From Parasphingorhabdus marina DSM 22363 (GTDB lineage Bacteria > Pseudomonadota > Alphaproteobacteria > Sphingomonadales > Sphingomonadaceae): a DNA stretch of 64,000 bases. The DNA lies in contig NZ_FSQW01000001.1 in NCBI RefSeq assembly GCF_900128895.1, positions 1,364,001 through 1,428,000 of the forward strand, given 5' to 3'. Shown here piece by piece: positions 16,999 to 27,063 of the stretch. A program made the position numbers and the translations under genes. Positions within the stretch are counted from its first letter, which is position 1; each line of letters starts with the position of its first letter. The notes under the pieces are model-generated. The model saw only the letters and a program-made list of their open reading frames with translations. It did no database searches and had not been told where the DNA came from.

Positions 16999-17537
16999 TT
17001 TGGCTGGTGAGGCATCCGCCTGTTGTCAAAGACTGGCAAAAGCGCTGCTATGGCACCAGCGACATGGGATTGAGCCGCGAAGGTGCGCGAATGGCCAAGT
17101 CTCTGGTCGCCCGCCTGATCACATTCTGCCCGGAAATCATCATTCATTCTGATCGCAAGCGCACGCGCAACATCGCCGAGCGAGCGGCGGTTCAGCTGTC
17201 GATCAATGCACATAGCGATCCCCGGTGGCGCGAACGGGATTTCGGCAGCTGGGAGGGACGGACCTGGAACCAGATTTATCGTGAGACCGGCGATGCGATG
17301 GACGGCATGATGGATAATCCGCACGGGTTTCGGCCCGGTGGGGGAGAAACCACTGCCGAACTGCTGGCGCGTGCCATACAGGCCTGGCATCACCTGCCGA
17401 GCGACAGGAAAATCGTTGTGGTTACCCATGGAGGACCGATTGCGGCCATATTGTCCGCTCGGAAAAACGCGCCCCTCCGATCCATGTCCGAGCATATCCC
17501 GGCACCCGGCGCAATTACCGAAATCGAGCGGGAATAG
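16995..17537 (+). CDS. cobC: Alpha-ribazole-phosphate phosphatase (histidine phosphatase family)
   Basis: A 180-residue branch-1 histidine phosphatase. The active-site motif reads LVRHPPV rather than RHG, a variation common in alphaproteobacterial CobC. It is followed by CYGTSDMGLSREG, HSDRKRTRNIAERAA, the acid RERDFGSWEGRTW and the second His in VVTHGGPIAAIL. It removes the 5' phosphate of adenosylcobalamin phosphate or ribazole phosphate. It is the last gene of the operon. A 192-base gap follows in which no clear terminator was found. Confidence 0.85.
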   Translation: MIWLVRHPPVVKDWQKRCYGTSDMGLSREGARMAKSLVARLITFCPEIIIHSDRKRTRNIAERAAVQLSINAHSDPRWRERDFGSWEGRTWNQIYRETGDAMDGMMDNPHGFRPGGGETTAELLARAIQAWHHLPSDRKIVVVTHGGPIAAILSARKNAPLRSMSEHIPAPGAITEIERE

Positions 17538-17729
17538 CTGCGAGCCGGGGGTGCGCAGAATATCCATTGTTGAGTCTGTGGCGTACTGCGGTTCATCTGG
17601 ATTAGCGATATTCTATCCACAAACTGGCAACCACAAAATAGATATGGCGATTGTCGCGAGCGATCGCGGGCGTTATCGTCACCCTACCCGCCGCGCCTGG
17701 CAGCTACTGACCATGGAAGGAGTGCTCGT

Positions 17730-18794
17730 GTGAACCGAATTCCATTTCCCGCCGGACTGGCTCTTTGCTTCGCGTTGTTGCTGCCGGCTTGTGGTGCGGC
17801 AGAGCAGACGGATCAGGTTGCTGAACCGCGTCCCGCCAAACTGTTGAAACTGACTGAGCAGTCGAAGCAGGCCCGCAACAGCTTCCCGGCGGTGATCCGT
17901 TCCGTCAGGTCGACCGATCTGGCATTTCAGGTTGGTGGTCAGATCACGACCTGGAAGGCACTTGGCGGGGAATTCTATCGAAAGGGCACCGTGATCGCGG
18001 GGCTTGATCCACGCAGTTTCCGCAATGCAGTCGCCCAGGCCGAAGCGCAATACCGCAACGCGGACAGCGAGTATCAGCGTGCATTGCGGCTGATCAAGGA
18101 GGACGCCATATCGCAAAGCGTTGTTGAAAGCCGTCTCGCTCAGCGGCAGGTGGCACAGGCGACGCTGGATGATGCGCGGAAGAGCCTGGCAGATACGGTC
18201 CTGCGGGCACCGTTCTCCGGCTTTATTGGCAAAACCTACGTCGAGCAGTTCCAGAATGTGCAACCACAGGCTCCGGTCGTCACCATGCAAAGCAGCGCTG
18301 TGGAAGCAATCGTGAATGTCCCCGGCAGTTTCGTGCTCAATTCCAATCGGATCAATTATTACAACACCTTCGTCGAACTGGACGCCGCACCTGGACGTCG
18401 CTTCCCGGCTGTTTTCAGAGAGGCGACCGGTCAGGCGGATCAATCGACGCAAACTTTTGAAGGGCGCTTTACCTTTCAGCCGCCCGCGGATCTGCTCGTG
18501 CTCACTGGCATGACCGCCACATTGTTTTTTGACTATGATCTGGATGGCCGGGGCGCCGATGGCATTGCCGGGATTTCCATCCCGCTTGCTTCCGTTGTGA
18601 CCGAAGGCGGCAAGAAATATGTCTGGGTGGTAAAGCCGGTGGAAAGGACTGTTGCCCGCCGAGAGGTTGAGCTGGCCGATCAGGTCGGCAAAGACGTGAT
18701 TGCGACCAAGGGATTGAAAGTCGGCGAAACAATCGTCGCGTCTGGCGGCGCTTATTTGCGAAAGGGCGACCGTGTCCGCTCCTGGAAGCGATAG
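17730..18794 (+). CDS. RND efflux periplasmic adaptor lipoprotein
   Basis: A 354-residue membrane-fusion protein. The GTG start at 17730 is supported by GGAAGGA about 8 bases upstream. A lipobox (LLPAC, Cys21) suggests inner-membrane lipid anchoring. The order is a beta-barrel/lipoyl half (AFQVGGQITTWKALGGEFYRKG), an alpha-helical hairpin (about 90-150, AQYRNADSEYQRALRLIKED), the second lipoyl half (TVLRAPFSGFIGKTYVEQFQ) and the C-terminal barrel. The pump and outer-membrane genes follow. The exported compound is unknown. Confidence 0.9.
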   Translation: MNRIPFPAGLALCFALLLPACGAAEQTDQVAEPRPAKLLKLTEQSKQARNSFPAVIRSVRSTDLAFQVGGQITTWKALGGEFYRKGTVIAGLDPRSFRNAVAQAEAQYRNADSEYQRALRLIKEDAISQSVVESRLAQRQVAQATLDDARKSLADTVLRAPFSGFIGKTYVEQFQNVQPQAPVVTMQSSAVEAIVNVPGSFVLNSNRINYYNTFVELDAAPGRRFPAVFREATGQADQSTQTFEGRFTFQPPADLLVLTGMTATLFFDYDLDGRGADGIAGISIPLASVVTEGGKKYVWVVKPVERTVARREVELADQVGKDVIATKGLKVGETIVASGGAYLRKGDRVRSWKR

Positions 18795-18805
18795 GCTGAC
18801 GGGAT

Positions 18806-21800
18806 ATGCAAATCGCGGAATACAGCATCAGGAACCGTCTGATAATGGGGATTGTCATCCTGTTGTCGCTATTTGCCGGATGGTACGCCTATCAGAACAT
18901 GCCGCGTTTCGAAGACCCGGAGTTCACCATTCGCACGGCGCAGGTTCTGACCCCCTATCCTGGTGGCAGTCCCGAGGAAGTGGCGAGAGAAGTCACGGCT
19001 CCACTGGAAACTGCGCTGCAGGACATGGCCGAGGTCAAGGAAATCAATTCGGTATCTTCTGACGGATTTTCGGAAATTTCTGTGGAAATGAAATTTGAAG
19101 CTTCGCCGACGAAGGATGATCTGCAAATCATCTGGACAAAGCTTCGCAACAAGGTGGCAGATGCCGCGAGTGACTTGCCCCCCGGGGCAGGACCATCAAC
19201 CGTCTTCGACGAGTTCGGGGACGTATTCGGGATCTATTATATTTTGACCGGCGACGGCTTTGAAATGGCGGAACTTCGCGAATATGCCAAAACTCTCCAG
19301 CAAGATCTGCTTTCGGTAAAAGGCGTGGGCAAGGTCAACATATCCGGAGAACAGGAAGAGGTCATATATGTCGAGATCGCCCGGCAGAATGCCGCGGCTC
19401 TGGGTGCTACCGTCAACGCGATATTTGACCAGCTCTCGACACAGAATGCCGTTGTCTCCGGGGGTTCGGTAAAGATCGAAGACCAGCGCCTGATCATCAC
19501 ACCCACAGGCGATATCGACTCTGTGGACGCCATTAAAAATCTGCTGGTGTCCTCATCCGAGGGCCGGATCACGCAGCTGGGGGATATTGCCCGGGTGACC
19601 CGCGGTTACAAGGATCCGGCGTCGCTGCAAATGTATTATGATGGCAAACCGGCGCTGGCTGTCGGTGTGGCGGCAGTCTCGGGTTCCAATGTGGTTGCGA
19701 TTGGCAAGGACATATCCGCCAAGCTGGCGGAAATCGAGGATCAGCGTCCGCTGGGGATGGAACTGCACAAATTCTATCATCAGGGAGAAGTTGTCGAAAA
19801 ATCCGTGGTCGACTTTGTCATTAACGTGATCATTGCGCTGGTGATCGTGATTGGCACGCTGTTTATCTTCATGGGTCCGCGTTCGGGCCTTGTCATTGGT
19901 CTGGGGCTTTTACTGACCATCGCCGCCACGCTCGGCACGATGTACATGATCAATATCCCCATGCACCGCATTTCGCTGGGTGCGCTGATCATCGCGCTGG
20001 GCATGCTGGTCGACAATGCGATTGTGGTGACCGACGGCATATTGGTGGGCACCCAGAAGGGACGCAAGATTATCGACATTGCGGGTGAGACTGTGCGCAA
20101 GTCCATCTGGCCCTTGCTCGGCGGTACCCTGGTTGGCATTCTTGCCTTTGCACCAATTGGCCTGGCCCCCGGGGATACCGCTGAATTCACGGGCGACCTG
20201 TTCTGGGTGATTCTGATTTCCCTGCTGTACAGCTGGGTTTTTGCGATCACCCTGACGCCGTTTTTCTGCAGTCTGCTGTTTAATGAGACCGGTGATGACG
20301 AAGACGCCCCGGAAGAACAGCCGGACAGTCCTGGCATGCAGATGTTCAAGGATCTAATCGCGCGGCTGATCAGATTCCGGGCGCTGACGATAGCGGGAGC
20401 AGTTGGACTGTTTCTTTTGTCCATGGTCGGATTCAATTTCGTCACACCTGGCTTTTTCCCGGCTTCGACCACACCGCAAATGGTTGTCGACTATTGGCTG
20501 CCGGAAGGTACCGATATTGCCAAGACCGACGCCGATATGCGCGAACTGGAAAAATTTATCGCGAAACAGGATGGCGTCGAAAATGTCCATACGCTGGTCG
20601 GCGGCGGGACGCTGCGATACATGCTGGTATATCAGTTTGAATCGCAGAACAGTGCCTATGGCCAGATCCTGGTAAAGCTCGATGATTATGAGCGGCTCGA
20701 CCAGCTGATCCCGACAGTCCAGAACCATATCGACTCGAATTTCACACAGGCACAGGGCAAGGTCTGGCGTTTTGTCCTCGGTCCCGGAGGCGGTTCGAAA
20801 ATCGAGGCAACATTTTCCGGCCCCGATCCCGCAAAACTGCGCGAACTCGCCGGAGAAGCAAAGGCGATATTTGCAGAGGATGGCGGCGCGCTTTCGATCA
20901 AAGACAATTGGCGGCAACAGGTCCCGGCAGTGGACGCCGTCTATTCCGAAGTCAAAGGCCGGCGCGCCGGTGTGAGCAGAACAGATCTCGGAAACGCGCT
21001 GGCCCGCAACTATTCCGGACAGCGGGTCGGCGTGTATCGGGAGAATGATGACCTGATTCCGATCTTGTCGCGAGCGCCCGAGAACGAGCGGGCCGATGTG
21101 TCCGGGATCGGGGGCATTCAACTGGTCGGGGCATCTGGTCGTTCCGTGCCTCTCGAACAGGTGACCGACGGGGTCCGCACGGTATGGCGGGATGGCCGCC
21201 TGCGCCGGACAGACAAGATCTGGAGCATCAAGGCACAGGCCGACCCCGTCCCGGGACTTCTTGCCGGTGAACTCCAGGCCCGTGTACAGCCGCAAGTGGA
21301 AGATATCGCGTTGCCGCCCGGCTATACGCTAAAATGGGATGGGGAATCGGGGAACAGCGCGGAAGCCAACAGCCAGCTGATGGGAGCGATACCGTTCGGC
21401 TTTGGCGCGATGATATTGGTCGTCGTTCTCCTGTTCAATGCTTTGCGCCAGCCGCTGGTGATCTGGTCGGTGGTACCGCTCGCCCTTGTTGGCGTGGTAT
21501 TCGGTCTGATCGTCATGGGTGTTCCGTTTGAATTCATGGCGATACTGGGCGTGCTTTCGCTGGCCGGCCTGCTGATCAAGAACGCGATTGTGCTGGTTGA
21601 CCAGATCGATCTGGAGATAGCCGAGAACAAACCGCGATTTGATGCGATTATCGACAGCGCGGCCAGCCGCGTCCGTCCGGTCCTGCTGGGATCGGGAACC
21701 ACTGTTCTTGGCGTTATCCCGCTGTTTTTTGACGCGTTTTTCCAGTCGATGGCGGTGGTGCTTGTTTTCGGGCTGAGCTTTGCGACGCTGCTGACACTCA

Positions 21801-21910
21801 TCTTTGTTCCTGTTGTCTATGCGACCCTGTTCAAGGTTTCCGAGAATGAAACGGCGCAGGCCCCGGAGTCCGACATAGTGGATCCCGCCTCTGAAGGAGC
21901 CACAACATGA
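18806..21910 (+). CDS. RND-family efflux pump permease
   Basis: A 1034-residue inner-membrane proton-driven pump of the AcrB/MdtC type, of full family length. It starts with QIAEYSIRNRLIMGIVILLS, followed by the first periplasmic part containing TPYPGGSPEEVAREVTAPLE. It has the TM4 proton-relay region LGALIIALGMLVDNAIVVTDG, with an acidic residue in the usual GMLVDDA position (here VDN), and the second half with LAGLLIKNAIVLVDQID. It starts 11 bases after the adaptor stop and overlaps the outer-membrane gene by 4 bases. Divergence from drug pumps suggests a multidrug or solvent range, but the substrate cannot be read from sequence. Confidence 0.92.
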   Translation: MQIAEYSIRNRLIMGIVILLSLFAGWYAYQNMPRFEDPEFTIRTAQVLTPYPGGSPEEVAREVTAPLETALQDMAEVKEINSVSSDGFSEISVEMKFEASPTKDDLQIIWTKLRNKVADAASDLPPGAGPSTVFDEFGDVFGIYYILTGDGFEMAELREYAKTLQQDLLSVKGVGKVNISGEQEEVIYVEIARQNAAALGATVNAIFDQLSTQNAVVSGGSVKIEDQRLIITPTGDIDSVDAIKNLLVSSSEGRITQLGDIARVTRGYKDPASLQMYYDGKPALAVGVAAVSGSNVVAIGKDISAKLAEIEDQRPLGMELHKFYHQGEVVEKSVVDFVINVIIALVIVIGTLFIFMGPRSGLVIGLGLLLTIAATLGTMYMINIPMHRISLGALIIALGMLVDNAIVVTDGILVGTQKGRKIIDIAGETVRKSIWPLLGGTLVGILAFAPIGLAPGDTAEFTGDLFWVILISLLYSWVFAITLTPFFCSLLFNETGDDEDAPEEQPDSPGMQMFKDLIARLIRFRALTIAGAVGLFLLSMVGFNFVTPGFFPASTTPQMVVDYWLPEGTDIAKTDADMRELEKFIAKQDGVENVHTLVGGGTLRYMLVYQFESQNSAYGQILVKLDDYERLDQLIPTVQNHIDSNFTQAQGKVWRFVLGPGGGSKIEATFSGPDPAKLRELAGEAKAIFAEDGGALSIKDNWRQQVPAVDAVYSEVKGRRAGVSRTDLGNALARNYSGQRVGVYRENDDLIPILSRAPENERADVSGIGGIQLVGASGRSVPLEQVTDGVRTVWRDGRLRRTDKIWSIKAQADPVPGLLAGELQARVQPQVEDIALPPGYTLKWDGESGNSAEANSQLMGAIPFGFGAMILVVVLLFNALRQPLVIWSVVPLALVGVVFGLIVMGVPFEFMAILGVLSLAGLLIKNAIVLVDQIDLEIAENKPRFDAIIDSAASRVRPVLLGSGTTVLGVIPLFFDAFFQSMAVVLVFGLSFATLLTLIFVPVVYATLFKVSENETAQAPESDIVDPASEGATT

Positions 21911-23319
21911 ACTGGCGTCTGGTTCTGCCGCTATTGCTTGCACCGCCGCTCACGGCCTGTGCGTCGCTGAGCACAGACGCGGATGTTCGCCAGGCGACAG
22001 AGCAAAGCCTGCCCGCACTGCCGGCCGAGTGGCAGGTTGACGGGGCGGAGCCGGGAGAGGTGCAGATCGGCTGGATCGACCGGATTGGTGATCCGGTGCT
22101 TTCCGAACTGGTTCGTGAAGCCCAGCTCAATAACCGCAGCATTCAGGCCGCCGCGGCCAATGTGGAATCCTCCTGGGCGCTGGTCAGGCAGGCAAGGTCC
22201 GCGCTGTTCCCAGCCATCAACGGGAATTTCAACGCAACCCGGACCGGGCGGCTGGAAGGGCCGATTCCTGATGTCAGCCAGTTTGACCTCGGCGCGCAGG
22301 CACAATGGGAAGTCGATATCTGGGGGCGCGTGAGAGCCGGAAGAAATGCAGCCTATGCGAGCGCACAGGCCGTCGAAGCAGATTTTCGTTTCGCGCAATA
22401 TTCCTTGGCCAGTGCCGTGGCCAGTGCCTATTTCACCGCAATTGAAACACAATTGCAGATCGGCGTCGCCGAACGCACCGTCACCGCGCTGGCAGAAATC
22501 GATCGCATTGTGCGGGTCCGTTATCGCGAGGGATTTGCCTCGGCCCAGGATACCGCCATCACCGCATCTGATCTGGCGACCGCGATTGACAGTCTCGAAA
22601 ATGCCCGCGGCGCGGCGCGGAGCACCAATCGCGCGCTGGAACTGCTTCTGGGTCGATATCCGGCGAACAGGCTCAAGGCAGCCAGTGATTTGCCGGTGAC
22701 GCCTGCCAGCCCGCCGGCCGGCATTCCGTCCGGACTGCTCGAACGCCGCCCTGATGTAATCGCTGCTGAACGACGGGTTGCGGCGGCCTTTGCCAGTCTT
22801 GATCAGGCAAAGGCTGCACGATTGCCGTTGCTGTCGCTGACCGGCAATATTGGCGGTGCTTCTTCGGATCTCGGGGATATTCTCGACGGCCCCAATCTCG
22901 TCTGGTCCATTATCGGGGGCGTTCTGCAACCGATTTTCGACGGAGGGTTGCGCGGCGCCCAGGTCGATCAGGCCAATGCGGATCAGCGTGCGGCCATCGC
23001 CGCATATGCAGATACCGCACTCACTGCGCTCAATGAAGCCGAAACCAGTCTGGATCAGGCGGTCGTGCTGAAACGGCGGGAAAACGCCCTGGACAATGCG
23101 GCGAGGGCCTCGGCACGAGCCTACCGCCTGTCCCAGTTACAATATAAGGAAGGCGAAACGGATCTGATTGACGTGCTGAACATTCAGCAGCGTTTGTTCA
23201 ACGCCGAGCGCGGACTGGTGACCATCAGACGTGCAAGGGTCGAACAATGGGTGGCCCTTAATCTGGCATTGGGCGGTGGCTGGCAATCGCAAGACACAGA
23301 AGTGCAACAATCCGAATGA
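21907..23319 (+). CDS. NodT-family outer-membrane efflux lipoprotein
   Basis: A 470-residue TolC-like outer-membrane factor with a lipobox (PLTAC, Cys18). The two OEP repeats can be seen: NNRSIQAAAANVESSWALVRQ with PAINGNFNATRTG and QWEVDIWGRVRAGRNAAYAS in the first half, and ERRPDVIAAERRVAAAFA with YKEGETDLIDVLNIQQRLF in the second. It completes the tripartite pump with the two preceding genes, overlapping the pump by 4 bases. Confidence 0.92.
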   Translation: MNWRLVLPLLLAPPLTACASLSTDADVRQATEQSLPALPAEWQVDGAEPGEVQIGWIDRIGDPVLSELVREAQLNNRSIQAAAANVESSWALVRQARSALFPAINGNFNATRTGRLEGPIPDVSQFDLGAQAQWEVDIWGRVRAGRNAAYASAQAVEADFRFAQYSLASAVASAYFTAIETQLQIGVAERTVTALAEIDRIVRVRYREGFASAQDTAITASDLATAIDSLENARGAARSTNRALELLLGRYPANRLKAASDLPVTPASPPAGIPSGLLERRPDVIAAERRVAAAFASLDQAKAARLPLLSLTGNIGGASSDLGDILDGPNLVWSIIGGVLQPIFDGGLRGAQVDQANADQRAAIAAYADTALTALNEAETSLDQAVVLKRRENALDNAARASARAYRLSQLQYKEGETDLIDVLNIQQRLFNAERGLVTIRRARVEQWVALNLALGGGWQSQDTEVQQSE

Positions 23320-23338
23320 GACCTGATCGAGTGTTATT

Positions 23339-23764
23339 ATGTTGAAACAGATTATCATAGGTTCCCTGCTGATCTGCTCGACCGTGATTATCACCATTTC
23401 CTTTTTTGCGGCAGCGTCCGGCATGTTTGATTTCGCCAACAAGCGACTGCAGTCCGGATTGAAGCACCTGAAGATGATGATCATCCTTTCCGGTGCGGTC
23501 CTCTGGATGCTGGCCGCGTTGAGCACAGCCGTCTGGATCTGGGCACTGGCCTTCCTCTGGGTTGGCGAGTTCCAGACACTGGAGGCAGCGGTCTATTTTT
23601 CCATTGTCTCGTTTACGACCCTGGGTTTCGGTGACGTCATTATCAGCCAGGAATGGCGCCTGTTGTCCGGCATGCTGGCGGCCAACGGGTTCCTGCTGTT
23701 CAGTCTGGCCACGGCATTCCTTATCGACTTTCTCGTGAGAATCCAGGACGGGCAAGAACCATGA
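23339..23764 (+). CDS. Small two-pore-helix-type potassium channel protein
   Basis: A 141-residue membrane protein. A selectivity-filter sequence SFTTLGFGDVI is visible at about residues 95-105, close to the TVGYGD signature of K+ channels. Hydrophobic segments lie at about 4-26, 47-78 (possibly two passes) and 112-132. It lacks a cytoplasmic RCK or voltage-sensor domain. It starts 19 bases after the efflux operon and may be transcribed with it, but no functional link is apparent. Filter variants TLGFGD occur in bacterial members annotated as ion channel family. Confidence 0.75.
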   Translation: MLKQIIIGSLLICSTVIITISFFAAASGMFDFANKRLQSGLKHLKMMIILSGAVLWMLAALSTAVWIWALAFLWVGEFQTLEAAVYFSIVSFTTLGFGDVIISQEWRLLSGMLAANGFLLFSLATAFLIDFLVRIQDGQEP

Positions 23765-23858
23765 GCCTGTAGAGATCACAATATTCTGCGCCTCTCCCTG
23801 TCATCCGTAACAATATCATCAAGTAATTGTGTCGATATGGATTTCAGTATGATACGTC

Positions 23859-24842
23859 ATGCCTGTGACCGTGAACGAGATAGTCATCGCCGATATTGGC
23901 GGCACCCATGCGCGTTTTGCGATAGCAAACATAAGCGATGCCAGGAATATCGCGATTGATCGCGAAGTGACGATGGAATGTTCGGCCCATGCCAGTCTCC
24001 AGATTGCCTGGCAGGCCTATGCCAGGGCAATCGGACAGGAGTTGCCGCGCCGGGGAACATTGGCTGTGGCAGCTCCGGTCAATGGTGAAGATGTCTGTTT
24101 TACCAATTCCAGCTGGAAGATTCGCCCGGGGCTGATTGGCGAAAAACTCAAGCTGGACCAGTTTTCCCTCATCAATGATTTTGGTGCCGTCTGTCATGCC
24201 ATCGCTGCGCTGGACGCCATCGTTCTGGATCACGTTTGTGGTCCGGATATCGCCGCGCCCGAAAAGGGGATCATCACCGTGCTGGGACCAGGGACAGGAT
24301 TGGGTGTGGCCCATATTCTGCGTTCCGGCGATGAATATACCGTTACAGAGACAGAAGGCGGGCATGTCGATTTTGCTCCCCATGACGAACTGGAGGACCA
24401 GCTGCTGGTTCGATTGCGCAAAGTTCATGGCCGTGTTTCGGTGGAAAGAGTAGTGGCAGGACCGGGTCTGCAGGAGATCTATCGGCTGATGGCTCAGCTT
24501 GAGGGCAGCCAGGCAAAACAATTGACCGACAAGGATTTGTGGCAACTGGCTCTTTCCGGTGATGATGCCATCGCTGCGGCAGCTTTTGATCGTTTCTGCC
24601 TCTGTCTGGGAAGTGTGGCAGGAGATCTGGCTTTGGCGCAGGGAGCTCAGATGGTGGTTCTCGCCGGCGGGTTGGGTAATCGTATCGCCGACCAGCTGCC
24701 ATCATCGGGTTTTAAAAAGAGATTTGTCGCGAAGGGGCGTTTTCAATCGATGATGGAGAAAATTCCGGTACGGCAACTGACACACAAGGAGCCGGGGCTA
24801 TACGGCGCAGCAGTTGCCTTTCTGCGAGAGCACGGTCAGTGA
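23859..24842 (+). CDS. glk: Glucokinase
   Basis: A 327-residue ROK-unlike, E. coli-type glucokinase. It shows the phosphate-binding IADIGGTHARFAIAN at the N-terminus, the glucose-binding INDFGAVCHAI with its catalytic Asp, LGPGTGLGVAHIL, the conserved EGGHVDFAPHDELEDQLL, and the adenosine-binding VVLAGGLGNRIA. It feeds glucose into glucose-6-phosphate, probably for the Entner-Doudoroff pathway that is usual in sphingomonads. It is convergent with the following sulfotransferase gene, and no terminator was recognised in the 97-base gap. Confidence 0.92.
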   Translation: MPVTVNEIVIADIGGTHARFAIANISDARNIAIDREVTMECSAHASLQIAWQAYARAIGQELPRRGTLAVAAPVNGEDVCFTNSSWKIRPGLIGEKLKLDQFSLINDFGAVCHAIAALDAIVLDHVCGPDIAAPEKGIITVLGPGTGLGVAHILRSGDEYTVTETEGGHVDFAPHDELEDQLLVRLRKVHGRVSVERVVAGPGLQEIYRLMAQLEGSQAKQLTDKDLWQLALSGDDAIAAAAFDRFCLCLGSVAGDLALAQGAQMVVLAGGLGNRIADQLPSSGFKKRFVAKGRFQSMMEKIPVRQLTHKEPGLYGAAVAFLREHGQ

Positions 24843-24939
24843 AGCGGATTGAGAAAATCATGCAAGCGGTCAAATCGCTGTCTGGTTGGCAAGAGCAGAG
24901 GTGGGGGAATGCCGCCGGGTGATATGCAAAAATCGCTGG

Positions 24940-26958
24940 CTATGAATCATATCCGTAGTGCTCGATCCATGGCGTCAGAGTTGGCAATATGGGATGCAGC
25001 TTTTCCCGGTAGCGTATCCATCGGCCGCTGGCGCGTTGGTAAATGGGTTCGGTCACCTGGGAATAGCTGGCTGTTGTGATCAGTCCGCGCGATCGGGCAG
25101 TGCGGCTGTGATCCAGCACGGCTTCATCCCATTCCAGTTCCAGGAATTTGAATAATGGACGCACCTCGCCGGCAACATCCTCTACCAGCTGCTCATAGAC
25201 AATCGGATGGACATGTGACGGGAACAAAGCGAGAGAGGTGTTCCAGTGCCGGAAGACCAGATCATAGAGCTCGGCCGCATCGGACAGACGAAGAAAATTG
25301 GCCATGGCTGAGTTCAGTCGAAAATTTGCCATGAAACAGCTGAGCACCACATCGCAAGGATGGCGCAGGGCCAGAATGATCTTTGACTTCGGGAACAGGC
25401 GTTGAATCAGGGGAAGCCGATAGAGGAACAGCGGTGATTTATCCACCAGCAACTGGCCAGGAGTAACTGGCTGAATCTTAAAGACTTCGGCGAAATAATG
25501 GTCGCGGGCCTTCATGATGGCCTCGCTGTCCATATCAGGCAGTGCCGCCAGACCACCAAGAGCTTCCTCGACATGATTGAGCGGTGGTTGCTCTTCCATC
25601 ACAACGGTGCCTGGATGCCCCATCAGGATTGTGTCGAGCAGGGTGGTTCCGGACCGCGGGAAACCGACCAGAAAGACCGGATCAATCCGGTCGTCTGCGA
25701 TTGTTGCCTGGCGCCAGGAATCGCGCCACTGCGGTGTGAGCATGGCGATTTCCCCTGCCAGCTGTTCCCGCAGTTCTCGTGCACGATTGAGCGGCTCGGT
25801 CGGGTTGTCTTCATAGGCCAGCCTGTTGGCCTCTGTATAAACTGCGAAAGCCTCGTCGGGCTTGTCCAGCCGGTCGAGCAGCGTGGCCCGCATATGCGTG
25901 GTACGGATTGGTTCTACATCAGCAGGAACCGCATCGAGTTTGGTTAGCGCTTCTTCAAACTTCTTCTCTCGCCGCAATCCCAGTGCTTCGATATAAGATA
26001 ATGGCTCTGGTGCAATTCCGTTCTGGTGCGCTCTTGCAATGAGCGGGCCGAATTCTTCTTCCTGATTGGTATGCTCGTACTGAATGGCGAGACCGAGATA
26101 GGCGTCGAGTTCTTTCGGATCGAGTTCGATCGTCCGCTTGTACGCGCGCTCGGCATCTTCCGTACGCCGCAACACGCCATACTCGATCCCCAGCTTCAAT
26201 TGAATGTCGGCAGAACTAGGATCGCGGTCAGCTGCCGTTATCAGTGCGGCAACCGCTTCTTCCTGCCTGAGCTGCGTTTTGTAAAATATGTAGAGTTGAT
26301 AAGGCAGACGAGGGTCTTCCGGAAATTCGTCAACCGCTTTGATCAACTCGGCTTCGGCCTCCTCCGTCTGTTCAAGCGCTTCCAGTGCCGAAGCCAGATT
26401 GAGCCTGCTCGGCGCCGCTCCGGGATCAAGTTCGATTGCGCGCCGCAAGGCCGCCACTGCACCTTCATGGTCACCCAGCCCGGTCCGGGCGTTGCCAAGG
26501 TTGTTCCAGCACTCGAAATCATCAGGCTGTCTGGCGATTACAAACTCATAAGCATCAGCTGCAGAAGCAAAATCGTCCTGTTTCTGCGCAAGGAATCCGC
26601 GAAAACGACCAACCCTCAGGCTTTCATCCTTTTGCATCAGTTCGGCACTGGATACCGCCAGCGCTTCCGCGTCACGCTCCTGATCCATCAACAGCGAGAT
26701 CAGGTTGCATGCGATGGTAATATCCTGGGGGAGAAGCGCGTGCGCCTGTGCAAGATGGTCGGTCGCCGCCGGCAGATCCCCGGAGCGGGCGCAGACCATG
26801 CCGAGGAAGCCATGAAGAGGAGCCGCGTCACCGGTTTCGCCCTGAAGCGCCGTTTCAGCTATTGTCCTTGCTTGTGCAAACTGTCCTTGCTGCGCTGCCT
26901 GCAAAGCCTGGTTCAGCAAATCATTGCTGTCGAGTATGCTGGAGGACTGGTCTGTCAT
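24940..26958 (-). CDS. TPR-repeat sulfotransferase family protein
   Basis: About 672 residues from the ATG at 26958 (MTDQSSSILD), preferred because AGAGGG lies 8 bases before it; an ATG at 27009 would add 17 residues. The first 400 residues are tetratricopeptide repeats, for example CWNNLGNARTGLGDHEGAVA and ADIQLKLGIEYGVLRRTEDA. The C-terminal part is a sulfotransferase domain with the PAPS 5'-phosphosulfate loop VFLVGFPRSGTTLLDTIL (about 428-445) and a probable 3'-phosphate site in ILALRHPCDVVLSCFM. It probably transfers sulfate to a carbohydrate, lipid or peptide, but the acceptor is unknown. Proteins of this architecture often neighbour TonB receptors in sphingomonads, as here. Confidence 0.85.
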   Translation of the reverse strand: MTDQSSSILDSNDLLNQALQAAQQGQFAQARTIAETALQGETGDAAPLHGFLGMVCARSGDLPAATDHLAQAHALLPQDITIACNLISLLMDQERDAEALAVSSAELMQKDESLRVGRFRGFLAQKQDDFASAADAYEFVIARQPDDFECWNNLGNARTGLGDHEGAVAALRRAIELDPGAAPSRLNLASALEALEQTEEAEAELIKAVDEFPEDPRLPYQLYIFYKTQLRQEEAVAALITAADRDPSSADIQLKLGIEYGVLRRTEDAERAYKRTIELDPKELDAYLGLAIQYEHTNQEEEFGPLIARAHQNGIAPEPLSYIEALGLRREKKFEEALTKLDAVPADVEPIRTTHMRATLLDRLDKPDEAFAVYTEANRLAYEDNPTEPLNRARELREQLAGEIAMLTPQWRDSWRQATIADDRIDPVFLVGFPRSGTTLLDTILMGHPGTVVMEEQPPLNHVEEALGGLAALPDMDSEAIMKARDHYFAEVFKIQPVTPGQLLVDKSPLFLYRLPLIQRLFPKSKIILALRHPCDVVLSCFMANFRLNSAMANFLRLSDAAELYDLVFRHWNTSLALFPSHVHPIVYEQLVEDVAGEVRPLFKFLELEWDEAVLDHSRTARSRGLITTASYSQVTEPIYQRASGRWIRYREKLHPILPTLTPWIEHYGYDS

Positions 26959-27006
26959 ATCACGCCCTCTGTTTGCCGCGTCATTTATCGCTGACAGTCG
27001 CGTCAG

Positions 27007-27041
27007 CAAAAAAATGGAGAGTTTCTCTTCAGAAACTCTCC
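27007..27041 (-). terminator. Rho-independent terminator of the large TonB receptor gene
   Basis: On the minus strand a perfect 11-bp stem (arms 27016-27026 and 27031-27041, 4-base loop) is followed by seven T. It separates the receptor transcript from the sulfotransferase gene. Confidence 0.85.
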
Positions 27042-27063
27042 AATATCATAGATCAACCCGGCT

